DNA of 45,203 bases. Origin: Planctomycetota bacterium (GTDB lineage Bacteria > Planctomycetota > B15-G4). Positions within the stretch are counted from its first letter, which is position 1. Each line of letters opens with the position of its first letter. A program made the translations under genes and the position numbers. The notes below the pieces were generated by a model. It was given only the letters and a program-made list of their open reading frames with translations. It made no database searches and had not been told where the DNA came from. The DNA lies in NCBI GenBank assembly GCA_029259695.1, contig JAJDEQ010000222.1:1-45203 (forward strand), written 5' to 3'. Shown here piece after piece: positions 24,617 to 32,314 of this stretch.

Positions 24617-26821
24617 TCAGCTGAAGCCGAGCATCCGTCCGCCCTGGTAGGTGGCGAACGAGAAGACCCAGGCCAGCACCGTCATGTAGGCGAACAGGAA
24701 CACCGGCCAGCGCCAGGAGTTGGTCTCCCGGCGAACGACCGCCAGGGTGCTCATGCACTGGGCGGCCAGGGCGAAGAAGACCATCAACGACAAGCCCACC
24801 AGCGGCGTGTACACCCGGCGCCCGTCCGGCCAGGTCTCGTCCTGCAGTCGCCGGCGCAGGGGCACCGACTCCTGGTCGGTCTCGTCCCCCATGCCGTAGA
24901 CCACGCCCATGGTGCTCACGAACACCTCGCGCGCGGCGAAGGCGCCGACCAACCCCACGCCGATCTTCCAGTCGAAGCCCAGGGGCTCGATCAACGGCTC
25001 GATCGCGTGGCCCAGCCGGCCTCCCCAGCTGGCCCGGAGCTGCTCGGCGCTCTGTTCCTGGACGAGGGCGGCCAGCGTCTGCTCGACCTCGACCACCGCG
25101 GCGCCCGATGCGCGTGCCGCCTCGGCTTCGGCCACGTAGTCCCGCTCCAGGGGCACGTCGCGGGGAAAGGTCAGCAACATCCACAGCAGCACCGTGCAGC
25201 TCAGGATCACCGTGCCGGCTTCGGTCACGAACAGCTTCCCGCGGGTCCACATCATGCGCAGCACGGACACCGGCGAGGGCATGCGGTAGGGCGGCAACTC
25301 GAGCAGCAGCGGCGCACTGCTGCCCTTGAAGATCGTGCGCCCGAAGATCGCTGCCGCCACCAGCGCGAGCACGGTGCCGAACACGTACATCGCCACCATC
25401 AGCAGGGCCTGCAGGGACAGGAAGCCGGCCACCGTTCCGCCGGGCTGGTCGGGGGCCGGGTAGAGGGCGGCGATGATCAGCGTGTACACCGGCAAGCGCG
25501 CCGAGCACGTGGTGAGCGGCAGCACCATCATGGTCAGCATGCGGTCCCGTTGCCGCTCCATGGTGCGCGTGGCCATGATGGCGGGAATGGCGCAGGCGAA
25601 GCCCGACAGCATCGGCACGAAGGCGCGGCCGGTGAGGCCCACCGCCTTCATGATGCGATCCATCAGGAACGCGGCCCGGGCCATGTAGCCGCTGTCCTCC
25701 ATGAGGCTGATGAACAGGAACAGCATCAGGATCTGGGGCAGGAAGACGAGCACCGCCCCCACGCCCGCGATCACGCCGTCCACCACGAAGTCGCGCAGCA
25801 GTCCGGCGGGCATGGCGCTGCGCACGCCGTCGGCGAGCCCCCCGACCGCCGTGTCGACCAGATCGATCAGCGGTGCACTCCAGCTGAACAACGCCTGGAA
25901 CACGACCGACATGACCAGCAGGAACAGGACGAAGCCCAACGCCGGGTGCACGAGCAGCTTGTCGATCGATTCGGTCAGGGCGCGCAGGCTGCCGGGGACT
26001 TCGCCCATGAAGCGCGGTGTGTGCTCGTCGATCCAGCGATAGCGCGCACCCGCCAACGCCAGGTCGATGTCGCGACCCTCGTCCTGGGCTCGACGTTGAC
26101 GCTCCAGCACGATCTCGCGCAGGTCGCCGGGCAGGTCCCACAGCTCGTCGTCCTCGTCGATGGACATCAGCGCCCAGCTGGCCAGGGCCCGACGGCGCTC
26201 GGGGTCACCCCGGTCCCAGCCCGAGGGCACGTGCGGCTCGACGGCGGTCACGTCGGCGCTCAGGGCCGGGTCGAAACCGTTGGTCCGAGCGCGACTGCGG
26301 TCGGTGTTCGGCCGCTCCAACAAGTCGGCGATGGTCGCGCGCAGTGCTTCCACGCCGTCGCCGCGGGTCGCGCTGACCGGCACCACCGGCACGCCCAGCG
26401 CGTCGGCCAACGCGCCGGCGTCCACCTGCATGCCGTTCTTGGCGATCACGTCGCTCATGTTCAGGGCCACCACCACGCGCAGGCGCAGCTCGAGCACCTG
26501 CAACACCAGGTAGAGGTTGCGCGCCAGCTGGGTGCTGTCGACGACGACCACCACCACGTCCGGTTCGGTGAACGGGTTCAGGCCGGCGATGGCGGTGATC
26601 GCCACCGCCTCTTCGCCGGTGCGCGCCGAGAGGCTGTAGGTCCCGGGGATGTCGAGCGCGACGGCCTGCCGACCGTCGTCGAAGCGCAGCCGCCCCTCCT
26701 TGCGCTCGACGGTCACGCCCGGGTAGTTGCCCACCTTGGCGTTGGCTCCCGTGAGACGGTTGAAGAGCGTCGTCTTGCCGCTGTTGGGATTGCCCGCGAG
26801 GGCGACGACCGCGCGACTCAC
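24617..26821 (-). CDS. feoB: Ferrous iron transporter FeoB
   Basis: 734 residues, close to the family norm. The N-terminal G domain has G1 GNPNSGKTT (10-18), G3 DIPGTYSL (57-64), G4 NMSD (121-124) and a G5-like SATRGDG. A helical insertion domain follows, then two Gate motifs within the membrane part: 'SFACAIPAIMATR'-like 'GFACAIPAIMATRTM' and 'FAAREVFVSTMGVVYG'. GTG at 26821 overlaps the feoA stop (GTGA). Imports Fe2+ under low oxygen. Controlled with feoA by the Fur box at 27205-27219. Confidence 0.96.
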   Translation of the reverse strand: MSRAVVALAGNPNSGKTTLFNRLTGANAKVGNYPGVTVERKEGRLRFDDGRQAVALDIPGTYSLSARTGEEAVAITAIAGLNPFTEPDVVVVVVDSTQLARNLYLVLQVLELRLRVVVALNMSDVIAKNGMQVDAGALADALGVPVVPVSATRGDGVEALRATIADLLERPNTDRSRARTNGFDPALSADVTAVEPHVPSGWDRGDPERRRALASWALMSIDEDDELWDLPGDLREIVLERQRRAQDEGRDIDLALAGARYRWIDEHTPRFMGEVPGSLRALTESIDKLLVHPALGFVLFLLVMSVVFQALFSWSAPLIDLVDTAVGGLADGVRSAMPAGLLRDFVVDGVIAGVGAVLVFLPQILMLFLFISLMEDSGYMARAAFLMDRIMKAVGLTGRAFVPMLSGFACAIPAIMATRTMERQRDRMLTMMVLPLTTCSARLPVYTLIIAALYPAPDQPGGTVAGFLSLQALLMVAMYVFGTVLALVAAAIFGRTIFKGSSAPLLLELPPYRMPSPVSVLRMMWTRGKLFVTEAGTVILSCTVLLWMLLTFPRDVPLERDYVAEAEAARASGAAVVEVEQTLAALVQEQSAEQLRASWGGRLGHAIEPLIEPLGFDWKIGVGLVGAFAAREVFVSTMGVVYGMGDETDQESVPLRRRLQDETWPDGRRVYTPLVGLSLMVFFALAAQCMSTLAVVRRETNSWRWPVFLFAYMTVLAWVFSFATYQGGRMLGFS

Positions 26822-27177
26822 CGGGCGCTGCCCGCCCGCTGGACCGCGACCGGGACGACGCGCGGCGCCTCGGGCACGGCGTCCGTGGCGCAGGCGTCGT
26901 GCTCGTCGCTGCCGTCGCAGCCCGAGCCGCAGCCGCTGGTCGCACAGCCCTGGTCTGCCAGCCGGATCTGGACCGCCTCCGAGATGCGCAGCGACACCCG
27001 GCTGTGGCGCAGCTCCACTTCGAGCACGTCACCCACGGGCACCGAGCGCACCACTCGCACCGCCGTCCCGGGCAGGAAGCCCAGTTCGAGCAGCCGTCGT
27101 CGGTAGCTGCGTTCACCGTCCACAGCGGCGAGCACGGCCCGTTCGTCGGGCTTGAGATCAGCCAGGGTCCTGGTCAC
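26818..27177 (-). CDS. feoA: FeoA with a Cys-rich C-terminal tail
   Basis: 119 residues; the SH3-like FeoA core is residues about 1-75 ('LLELGFLPGTAVRVV', 'PVGDVLEVELRHSRVSLR'). The remaining ~44 residues are an unusual tail with Cys at 78, 83, 87 and 96 plus His93 ('GCATSGCGSGCDG'). FeoA is normally 75-85 residues. The tail could bind iron or a cluster, taking the place of the FeoC or FeoB cysteine tail; that is inference. GTG start at 27177; the GTGA overlap couples it to feoB. FeoA binds FeoB in the cytoplasm and is needed for transport. Confidence 0.9.
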   Translation of the reverse strand: MTRTLADLKPDERAVLAAVDGERSYRRRLLELGFLPGTAVRVVRSVPVGDVLEVELRHSRVSLRISEAVQIRLADQGCATSGCGSGCDGSDEHDACATDAVPEAPRVVPVAVQRAGSAR

Positions 27178-27204
27178 GGGAGGGGCTCTCGGGGTCTCTC
27201 GAAA

Positions 27205-27219
27205 TGAGAACGAGTCTCA
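27205..27219. promoter_or_regulatory. Fur box upstream of feoAB
   Basis: TGAGAACGAGTCTCA is a 7-1-7 inverted repeat with perfect TGAGA/TCTCA arms, fitting the Fur consensus type. It lies 28 bases before the feoA start and just after the fur stop. An AT-richer context (GAAATGAGAA) surrounds it. Confidence 0.8.
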
Positions 27220-27255
27220 ACCGCGGGGAGGATAGCACACTCGCGGGGCGGTCGC

Positions 27256-27738
27256 TCAGCCCGCCTGGGCCTCCCCGGCCGCGCTCCCCTTGCCCTTCTC
27301 CTGGCACTTCGCGCAGGTGCCGAAGACGTTCAAGCGGTGCGAGGTGGCTTCGAACCCGTGGCGCCGGATGGCTGCCGCCTGCACCTGCTCCAGCTCGTCA
27401 TCGTGGAACTCGATGATCTTGCCGCACGCCATGCAGACCATGTGGTCGTGGTGCTCGTGGCCGAGCGTGTGTTCGTACAGCGTGCCCCGGTCGCGCCCCA
27501 GTTCGAGCGCCTGCACGAAGCCGCCCTCGGCCAACAGGCTGAGCGTGCGATAGACCGTGGCGCGCGAGATGCGCAGGGCCTTGGCGTCCCCCGCCTTCTG
27601 CAGCAGCTCGTACAGCTCCTCGGCGGTGACGTGCCGGTGGGTCCCGTAGATCGCCTTCAGGATCGCTTCGCGTTGCCGCGTCAGGCGCAGGCTGCGCTGT
27701 CGCAGGAACAGCTCGAAGTGTTTGGCCACATCCTTCAA
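27256..27738 (-). CDS. fur: Ferric uptake regulator Fur
   Basis: 160 residues from TTG 27738, which gives a TTGA overlap with purD and has GGAGAG upstream; GTG 27729 is an alternative with poor spacing. Winged helix with 'LRLTRQREAILKAIYGTHRHVTAEEL' and recognition helix 'ISRATVYRTLSLLAEGGFV'. The sensory H-rich segment 'HEHHDHMVC' is at 94-102. Structural zinc Cys pairs are C102/C105 and C142/C145. All ligands of a typical Fur are present, favouring Fur over Zur or PerR, and the Fur box by feoA supports this. Represses iron uptake genes when Fe2+ is plentiful. Placed between purD and feoA, it separates two functions in one direction. Confidence 0.92.
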   Translation of the reverse strand: MKDVAKHFELFLRQRSLRLTRQREAILKAIYGTHRHVTAEELYELLQKAGDAKALRISRATVYRTLSLLAEGGFVQALELGRDRGTLYEHTLGHEHHDHMVCMACGKIIEFHDDELEQVQAAAIRRHGFEATSHRLNVFGTCAKCQEKGKGSAAGEAQAG

Positions 27739-29069
27739 GCGGTGCTCTCTCCGGCACTCGCTTCGGCACCCGCGCTGCTGGCCGCGCTGTCCGCCGCGGG
27801 CAGTTCGCGCCAACCGATGTCGGTGCGCCAGCGCATGTCCTGGAAGGAGATGTCGTCCACGGCGGCATAGGCCCGCGCGCGAGCGCCCTGGAGCGTCGGC
27901 GCCAGCCCCACCACGCACAGCACGCGCCCCCCGGCCGTGACCAGTTGCCCGTCCACGCGCCGGGTGCCCATGTGGTAGACGCGCACGCCTTCGTGACGTG
28001 CCGCGGCCGCCACGCCCTCGATGGACTTGCCGGGCGTGACCTTGGACGGGTAGTCGCCGTCGGCCAGGACCACGCCGCAGGCCGCGTCATCGGACCAGTT
28101 CACCTCGCCGAGTTCCGCCAGGCGCCCTTCGGCAGCGGCCGAGAACAGCTCGAGCGCGTCGGTCTGCAGGCGCGGCATGAGCACTTCGATCTCGGGGTCG
28201 CCGCCGCGCACGTTGAACTCGAGCACCATCGGTCCTTCGGCGGTGAGCATCAGCCCGGCGTAGAGCACGCCCCGGAAGGTGCGCCCCTCCTTGGCCATGG
28301 TGTGCACCGTGGGCACCAGCACCCGCTCCTCGATCTGCTCGTAGGTCCGCCGGGTCAGCAGGCGCGACGGACTGAAGGCTCCCATGCCGCCCGTGTTGGG
28401 GCCCTCGTCACCGTCGAACGCGGCCTTGTGGTCGCGCGAGGGTTCGAGCACGGCCACCGTCTCGCCGTCCACCAGCGCCATCACCGAGAGTTCCTCGCCC
28501 ACGAGGAACTCCTCGAACACGATGCGACTGCCCGAGTCACCGAACGCCTGTTCGAGCATGACCGTGCGCACGGCGGCCACCGCCGCGGTGGTGTCGTGGA
28601 CGATCAGCACGCCCTTGCCGGCGGCGAGCCCGTCGGCCTTGATCACGTGGGGCCAGGTCTCGATCGACTCGGCGTAGGCGATCGCCTCGGACGCCTCGTT
28701 GAAGGTGCGGTAGCCGGCGGTGGGGATACGCGCTCGGCGACAGAGATCCTTCATGAAGGCCTTGCTGCCCTCCAGGTGCGCCGCCGCCTTGGTCGGACCG
28801 AGGGCCGGGATCTCGACCTCGATCAGCGCGTCGACCAGCCCGGCCACGAGCGGCACCTCGGGGCCGACCACGACCAGGCCCACGTCGCGCTGCTGCGCGG
28901 CGGCCACGAGCCCCTCGAGGTCGTCCACCGCCACGTCGAGGCACTCGGCCTGCTCGGCCATCCCGGCATTGCCCGGGGCGGCGTACAGACGACCGATGTT
29001 CTTGCTGCGTGCGAGCGCGTCCACGTAGGCGTGCTCGCGCCCTCCCGAACCTACGACCAGGACGTTCAT
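27735..29069 (-). CDS. purD: Phosphoribosylamine-glycine ligase
   Basis: 444 residues, near the usual 420-430. Second step of purine synthesis: joins phosphoribosylamine and glycine with ATP. Starts 'MNVLVVGSGGREHA', the PurD nucleotide/PRA signature, with GGAGGGG before the ATG. ATP-grasp features include 'GSKAFMKDLCRRARIPTA', 'VIKADGLAAGKGV' and 'GPNTGGMGAFSPS'. The usual FNxRFGDPET motif reads FNVRGGDPEIE (R288-E293): the Phe is Gly and the ETQ is changed. The metal-ligand Glu and Asn of EFN are kept. A short Ala/Ser-rich tail ends the protein. Overlaps fur. Confidence 0.95.
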   Translation of the reverse strand: MNVLVVGSGGREHAYVDALARSKNIGRLYAAPGNAGMAEQAECLDVAVDDLEGLVAAAQQRDVGLVVVGPEVPLVAGLVDALIEVEIPALGPTKAAAHLEGSKAFMKDLCRRARIPTAGYRTFNEASEAIAYAESIETWPHVIKADGLAAGKGVLIVHDTTAAVAAVRTVMLEQAFGDSGSRIVFEEFLVGEELSVMALVDGETVAVLEPSRDHKAAFDGDEGPNTGGMGAFSPSRLLTRRTYEQIEERVLVPTVHTMAKEGRTFRGVLYAGLMLTAEGPMVLEFNVRGGDPEIEVLMPRLQTDALELFSAAAEGRLAELGEVNWSDDAACGVVLADGDYPSKVTPGKSIEGVAAAARHEGVRVYHMGTRRVDGQLVTAGGRVLCVVGLAPTLQGARARAYAAVDDISFQDMRWRTDIGWRELPAADSAASSAGAEASAGESTA

Positions 29070-29138
29070 GGCCCCTCCGGCAAAACGGCATTGTAGCCGC
29101 GGGCTCGATCCGGTCCACGCGGGGTGCAGAATGGTGCC

Positions 29139-31184
29139 ATGCCTTCCGCCCCCGACGCCACCGAGGAACAGCGCACGGCGCCGCAGGCGCCCTCGGCAGC
29201 GTCGCGCGCCGCGCTCGGCTGCCTGGTGCTGATGGCCTTCGCCCTGCCGCTGGTGCCGGTCCACGGCGGGTTGCTTGCCATCAAGCACCTGGCCTTCCTG
29301 GGGCTCGGCGTCCTCGGTCTGGCCTGCGTCTGGGTCGACGCGGTGCGCGGCGGCACGGCGCCGAGCCTGGGCACCCCCACCGACCTGGCCCTGGTGGTCT
29401 GGTTGGCCACGACGATCCCGGCGGCGTTCCTGGCCGCCAACCCCGGCCTGGCCCGCTACGCCATCGGCCTCGTGGCCGCCCTGGGCATCAGCTACCTGCT
29501 GGCGCTCAAGGCGGTGCGCCGGCCCCGGGACGTGCATGTGCTGCTGCTGGCCATCTTCGCCGCCGGCGTGCTGGTGGCGGTCGACGGCCTGGTCGGCTTC
29601 CAGCGCTTCGTGCAGGAGGGAGCACCCGAAGCCGAACGCCGGGCGTTCCTGTCCACCCGCTTCTTCGCCCACAGCTACCTGGCCGCCCAGTACCTCGTGA
29701 TGGTGCTGGTCGGCGGTGTGGTGATGTGCTTCGCCGGACAGCTCCCGCGCGCGTTGCGCGCCGTGCTCGTGGCGGGACTGCTGCTGATCGGCAGCTACCT
29801 GGTGGTGGTCGGCAGTCGCGGCTCGTACCTGGCCTGCGTGGTGGCGCTGCTCACGTGGCTCCTGTTGCAGCACCGCACGACGGCCGGGCCGACGAGCCGC
29901 ACCTCGTGGTTCGGGCTGCGCGCACTGATGCTGCTCGGAGCCATGGTCGCCTGCGCCGTAGGGATCACGTTGGTGTTCGAGGGCGGCGGGCCCGAGGCCG
30001 CGTCGACGGCGTTCGAACCGGCGACGCGCCCGGTCAGCCTGTCGCGCCTGCAACTGTGGGCCAGCACCCTGCGCATGGCCGCCGACCACCTGGTGACGGG
30101 CGTCGGCATCGGCAGCTACGACACCGTGCTGCCGCGCTACCACTTCGCGCCGAGCAACGTGCCGCACGCCCACAACCAGTTCCTGCACGTCCTGGCGGAG
30201 ATGGGACTGCTGGGCCTGCTCGCCTTCCTGTTCCTGGTGCACGCGAGCGTTCACGCCGCGCGCAAGGGCGCCTGGGCCCTCGCAGCCGACGACACCCGAC
30301 GTCCGCTGCTGCTGGCCGGCGTGAGCGCGCTGGTCGCCGCACTCGTCTCGAGTCTGTTCGAGACACCGCTGGCGTGGGCGGAGGCCGGCAGCCTGGTGAT
30401 GATCCTGCTGGCCGTGATCACCCGGGCGGGCTGCGTGTCGCGCGAGCGCACCACGTCCCGGGCCGCGGCTTTCGGGGGCCTGGCGCTGCTCGCGGCCCTG
30501 CTGGCCACGATCGCACCCAACTGGCACGCCTACCTGGGCGCGTCGGCGCTGACCAGCGACCACGTGAGGCGGCTCGATGCCGCCGAGGCGGCCCGTCGTG
30601 ACGGCGACGACGGCACCGCGGCGCAACTTCTGGACGAGGTGCTCGACAACCTGGAGGAAGCCGACACGCTCTTCCCCCACCACGACTTCGCTGCGCTCCA
30701 GGCCGACGCCCTGGTGCGCTTCGACCGCTACGAGGAGGCCCTGGCCGCGCACCGCCTGGCCGACGCGCGCATGCCCGGCACGTTCGAGCACAACAGCGCC
30801 ATCGGCAGCCTGCTGATGGAACTCGAACGTCCGCAGGAGGCGATCGAACCCCTGCGCCGCGCGATCCTCGGTCACCGCGGCCTCGAGAGCCTCGACACCT
30901 ACGTGCGCCTCGGACAGGCCTATGCCGCGGCGCGGCGCTACGAGGAGGCGTGGATCGTCTTCGACGACCTGCTCGAGCGTCACATCGTCGCCGAGCAGCG
31001 GCCGGTGATCTTCAAGGAAGCCGCCTGGACGCTGGTGCACCTCGGGCGCGAGGTGAACACCGCCCGGGTGTTGTTGGACCGCTACACGCAGCTCGCACCG
31101 GACGACGACTCGAGCGAGCTGGTCGTCCTGCGGCGACACATCACGGGCATGCTCAACCAGCCCCGGGACCAGCGCCGGCGCTGA
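29139..31184 (+). CDS. O-antigen ligase-like membrane protein fused to TPR repeats
   Basis: 681 residues; ATG 29139 preferred over GTG 29124. About twelve membrane helices occupy residues 25-460. The large periplasmic loop has the Wzy_C/WaaL motif 'PHAHNQFLHVLAEMGLLG' (H343, H345), preceded by 'GVGIGSYDTVLPRYHF'. Residues about 480-680 are TPRs. O-antigen ligase-TPR fusions exist in several phyla and may act as WaaL or PglL-type oligosaccharyltransferases, with the TPRs holding acceptor proteins. Transcribed away from purD. It resembles the 21690 gene in topology and motif, so the genome region has two such enzymes with different tails. Confidence 0.83.
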   Translation: MPSAPDATEEQRTAPQAPSAASRAALGCLVLMAFALPLVPVHGGLLAIKHLAFLGLGVLGLACVWVDAVRGGTAPSLGTPTDLALVVWLATTIPAAFLAANPGLARYAIGLVAALGISYLLALKAVRRPRDVHVLLLAIFAAGVLVAVDGLVGFQRFVQEGAPEAERRAFLSTRFFAHSYLAAQYLVMVLVGGVVMCFAGQLPRALRAVLVAGLLLIGSYLVVVGSRGSYLACVVALLTWLLLQHRTTAGPTSRTSWFGLRALMLLGAMVACAVGITLVFEGGGPEAASTAFEPATRPVSLSRLQLWASTLRMAADHLVTGVGIGSYDTVLPRYHFAPSNVPHAHNQFLHVLAEMGLLGLLAFLFLVHASVHAARKGAWALAADDTRRPLLLAGVSALVAALVSSLFETPLAWAEAGSLVMILLAVITRAGCVSRERTTSRAAAFGGLALLAALLATIAPNWHAYLGASALTSDHVRRLDAAEAARRDGDDGTAAQLLDEVLDNLEEADTLFPHHDFAALQADALVRFDRYEEALAAHRLADARMPGTFEHNSAIGSLLMELERPQEAIEPLRRAILGHRGLESLDTYVRLGQAYAAARRYEEAWIVFDDLLERHIVAEQRPVIFKEAAWTLVHLGREVNTARVLLDRYTQLAPDDDSSELVVLRRHITGMLNQPRDQRRR

Positions 31185-31234
31185 CCCACCGCCGGCGGGA
31201 AACGGCCGCCGCGCCGGCTCCGCCCTTGGCACAC

Positions 31235-31274
31235 GGCGCCTACGACATTGTTCGCATTGTCGTGCGTAGGCACC
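31235..31274. promoter_or_regulatory. Long imperfect dyad upstream of the cbb3 oxidase locus
   Basis: Outer arms GGCGCCTACG (31235-31244) and CGTAGGCACC (31265-31274) pair at nine of ten positions, continued by inner ACA/TGT after a four-base bulge. Direct copies of CATTGT lie in the loop. It precedes the first oxidase gene by 75 bases. It does not match the FNR box (TTGAT-N4-ATCAA). Could be an operator or a terminator for the preceding gene. Confidence 0.45.
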
Positions 31275-31348
31275 GGCAGCATGGTCAGCCCCCTCGATGG
31301 TGCGCCGTGCGGGCGCGCCGCACGCCTCCCCAGGAGTCGGGTGCCCGT

Positions 31349-32314
31349 ATGCCCTCCACGACACGACCGCAGCTCGCCCTGGTGGTGGCGCTGGGCTGCC
31401 TCGCCGCGCTGATCGCCGCCGCCGCGGGCCGCGCACCGGACCCGGCGGCCGAAGACCCCGCCGCCCCGCCCGCGAGCGAGCGCTTCGGGCTCCAGCACTG
31501 GCCCCTCGACGACGCCGCCGCCCGCGGCCGGGTCGTCTACGAGGAGAAGTGCTCCGGTTGCCACGGACCCGAGGGGCTGGGCAACGGAGACGCCGCGGCG
31601 TGGCTCGACCCGCGCCCGCGCAACTTCCAGGCCGGCCGCTTCAAGTTCCGCACCACGCCTTCGGGCGAGCTGCCGACGATCGCCGACATCGCCCACGTGG
31701 TGCGCTGCGGGCTCAGCGGCTCGGCCATGCGCAGCTTCCCGCTCATGCCCGAGAGCGCCCGCAACGACGTGGCCGCCTACGTCCGCTCGCTAGCCGAGTT
31801 CGGCCTGGTCCGGGCCGAGGTCGAGTACTTCATGGAAGAGGACGACATGACCCTGCAGGAGGTGCTCGACGAGGAGTACGACGAGCTCGTCCCCGACATC
31901 CTGGAAGGGGCCTACGAGAGCGTGTGGCCCGTGTCGGTCGAGCAACGCCCGGAGATGGACGCCGACTCCATCGAGCAGGGCCGCGTGCTCTACGAAGCGC
32001 AGTGCGTCGCCTGCCACGGCGCCACGGGCCGAGGTGACGGCAGCTCCAGCTACCACCTGCGCGACTGGAAGGACGCCCCGATCCTGCCGCGCGACTTCAC
32101 CACCGGCATCTTCCGCGCCGGCAGCGCACCCAAGGACGTGTTCCTGCGACTGCGCACCGGGCTCAACGGGACCCCCATGCCGGCCGTGTACGGCAGCGAC
32201 GAGGAGCTGTGGCACCTCACCCACTTCATCCTCAGCCTGATCGAGGACGACCTGCGCGCCGAGCCCCACCCGGTGAGTTGTGACGCCCACGCCGCCGCCG
32301 GAGCAGCCCGATGA
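31349..32314 (+). CDS. Dihaem cytochrome c, probable CcoP replacement
   Basis: 321 residues. N-terminal hydrophobic segment (about 8-26) is a signal or membrane anchor. Two c-type haem sites: C68-S-G-C71-H72 and C219-V-A-C222-H223, each followed by a Met-bearing loop ('GSAMRSFPLM', 'GTPMPAVYGS'). A long acidic linker separates them (near 160-200). First gene of the oxidase cluster and overlapping ccoN by ATGA. Canonical CcoP has a membrane anchor then two haem domains of ~100 residues each with a short gap; here the anchor is different and the linker longer. Periplasmic electron donor to CcoN/CcoO is the inferred role. AGGAG lies 13 bases before the ATG. Confidence 0.87.
   Translation: MPSTTRPQLALVVALGCLAALIAAAAGRAPDPAAEDPAAPPASERFGLQHWPLDDAAARGRVVYEEKCSGCHGPEGLGNGDAAAWLDPRPRNFQAGRFKFRTTPSGELPTIADIAHVVRCGLSGSAMRSFPLMPESARNDVAAYVRSLAEFGLVRAEVEYFMEEDDMTLQEVLDEEYDELVPDILEGAYESVWPVSVEQRPEMDADSIEQGRVLYEAQCVACHGATGRGDGSSSYHLRDWKDAPILPRDFTTGIFRAGSAPKDVFLRLRTGLNGTPMPAVYGSDEELWHLTHFILSLIEDDLRAEPHPVSCDAHAAAGAAR

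Noticed and set aside
25007..27106. Plus-strand open frame of 699 codons
   Set aside because: Antisense of feoB and feoA; the His/Gln/Arg-rich translation has no homologous features.
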